A DNA stretch of 6,356 nucleotides, taken from the NCBI GenBank assembly GCA_016744555.1, contig JADGED010000141.1, positions 1 to 6,356 on the forward strand. The letters run 5' to 3'. The notes under the pieces were generated by a model. The model had not been told where the DNA came from, did no database searches, and was given only the letters and a program-made list of their open reading frames with translations. Positions 6,177 to 6,356 of this stretch are shown here, piece by piece. The stretch comes from Desulfuromonadaceae bacterium (GTDB lineage Bacteria > Desulfobacterota > Desulfuromonadia > Desulfuromonadales > Geopsychrobacteraceae). How positions within the stretch are numbered: the stretch's first letter is position 1; every line of letters begins with the position of its first letter. The position numbers and the translations under genes were made by a program.

Positions 6177-6356
6177 CAGTGTTGTTATTTCCCCAGTAAT
6201 TGCTTTTTCTGAAGAAAAGGATAATTGGCAGTTTGAGTTTGCTCCCTTCTACCTATGGGCCATTAACATTGATGGCGATTTTGGACTTCGTGGTAAAACT
6301 ACCAGCACAAATATCGATTTCAATGATGTGTGGGGTAACCTGCAAGGGGTGTTAAC
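6130..6356 (+). CDS. Putative exported outer-membrane beta-barrel protein, 5' fragment
   Basis: A plus-strand frame stays open to the window end, giving 75 residues from ATG 6130. It starts MSEIIKSKLLFLISFISVV and continues SPVIAFSEEKDNWQFEF, a good signal-peptide shape: lysines at 6 and 8, a hydrophobic core at about 9-20, and likely cleavage near VIA or AFS (residues 23-27). The mature part reads WQFEFAPFYLWAINIDGDFG, then LRGKTTSTNIDFNDVWGN. This pattern (WQF..xPYLWA..IDGD..LRG....v.vdF.D) recalls a family of uncharacterised Gram-negative outer-membrane beta-barrel proteins; that match is from memory and not searched. The first 47 nt lie antisense to pilR receiver codons. No Shine-Dalgarno precedes ATG 6130, so the true start may have been lost at the junction and the ATG-to-core part may be fortuitous. 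The C-terminal portion lies outside the window. The mature segment is more reliable than the start. Confidence 0.6.
   Translation, partial: MSEIIKSKLLFLISFISVVISPVIAFSEEKDNWQFEFAPFYLWAINIDGDFGLRGKTTSTNIDFNDVWGNLQGVL
6165..6195. other. Probable junction (rearrangement breakpoint or assembly chimera)
   Basis: Receiver-like minus-strand coding (NEIKNNSFDLIISDIQMP) stops being recognisable at about 6176-6185. The frame upstream of it reads AITGEITTL, which lacks the usual receiver spacing of Gly and Ala before this helix and has no acidic pair. From about 6187 the plus strand reads as the end of a signal peptide and a barrel-protein N-terminus. Two unrelated 5' gene ends therefore meet head to head with no intergenic space, promoter or ribosome-binding site between them. 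The exact point cannot be fixed, because both frames tolerate the shared 30-45 bp. Confidence 0.6.

Noticed and set aside
6177..6248. Upstream in-frame extension of the pilR-like gene to complete the receiver
   Set aside because: The frame is open for 24 codons before a stop at 6251-6249, but it has no ATG, no acidic pair and no receiver-like beta strand. The same bases code convincingly on the plus strand.

Overview
The window holds a conserved bacterial housekeeping block read entirely on the minus strand, a tRNA gene, and a rearranged or mis-joined edge at the right-hand end. In minus-strand order it runs: 5'-truncated pilR-like sigma-54 activator (ending at 4920), tRNA-Leu(UAA) with its own promoter and intrinsic terminator, then queA, tgt, yajC, secD and the first part of secF, which leaves the window at position 1. 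The only plausible plus-strand gene is a short 5' fragment at the right edge (about 6130-6356), whose product looks like an exported outer-membrane beta-barrel protein.

The queA-tgt-yajC-secD-secF order is widespread in Gram-negative bacteria. SecD of 532 residues is clearly shorter than the roughly 615-residue enterobacterial form. Together with the YajC sequence, the PilR-type C-terminus and the low-GC base composition, this suggests a Desulfuromonadota-like (former Deltaproteobacteria) organism. That placement is inference and was not tested by any search.

The genes fall into two functional units. QueA and Tgt work on queuosine: Tgt swaps guanine-34 of GUN-anticodon tRNAs for preQ1, and QueA then adds the cyclopentane ring from S-adenosylmethionine. 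YajC, SecD and SecF form the accessory complex of the SecYEG translocon that uses the proton motive force. Spacing is tight (20, 42, 59 and 14 nt), no terminator lies between the genes, and the ribosome-binding site of secF includes the last base pair of the secD stop codon, so this looks like one operon with translational coupling at its end.

The most notable feature is the right edge. The pilR-like frame loses receiver similarity abruptly near 6175-6190, about 40 residues short of a normal receiver start. From about the same point a plus-strand frame encodes a signal-peptide-like segment followed by an outer-membrane-protein-like sequence. The first part of that signal peptide is antisense to receiver codons. 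The simplest reading is a rearrangement breakpoint or an assembly chimera. No new multi-gene system is visible elsewhere; the rest is conserved core genome.
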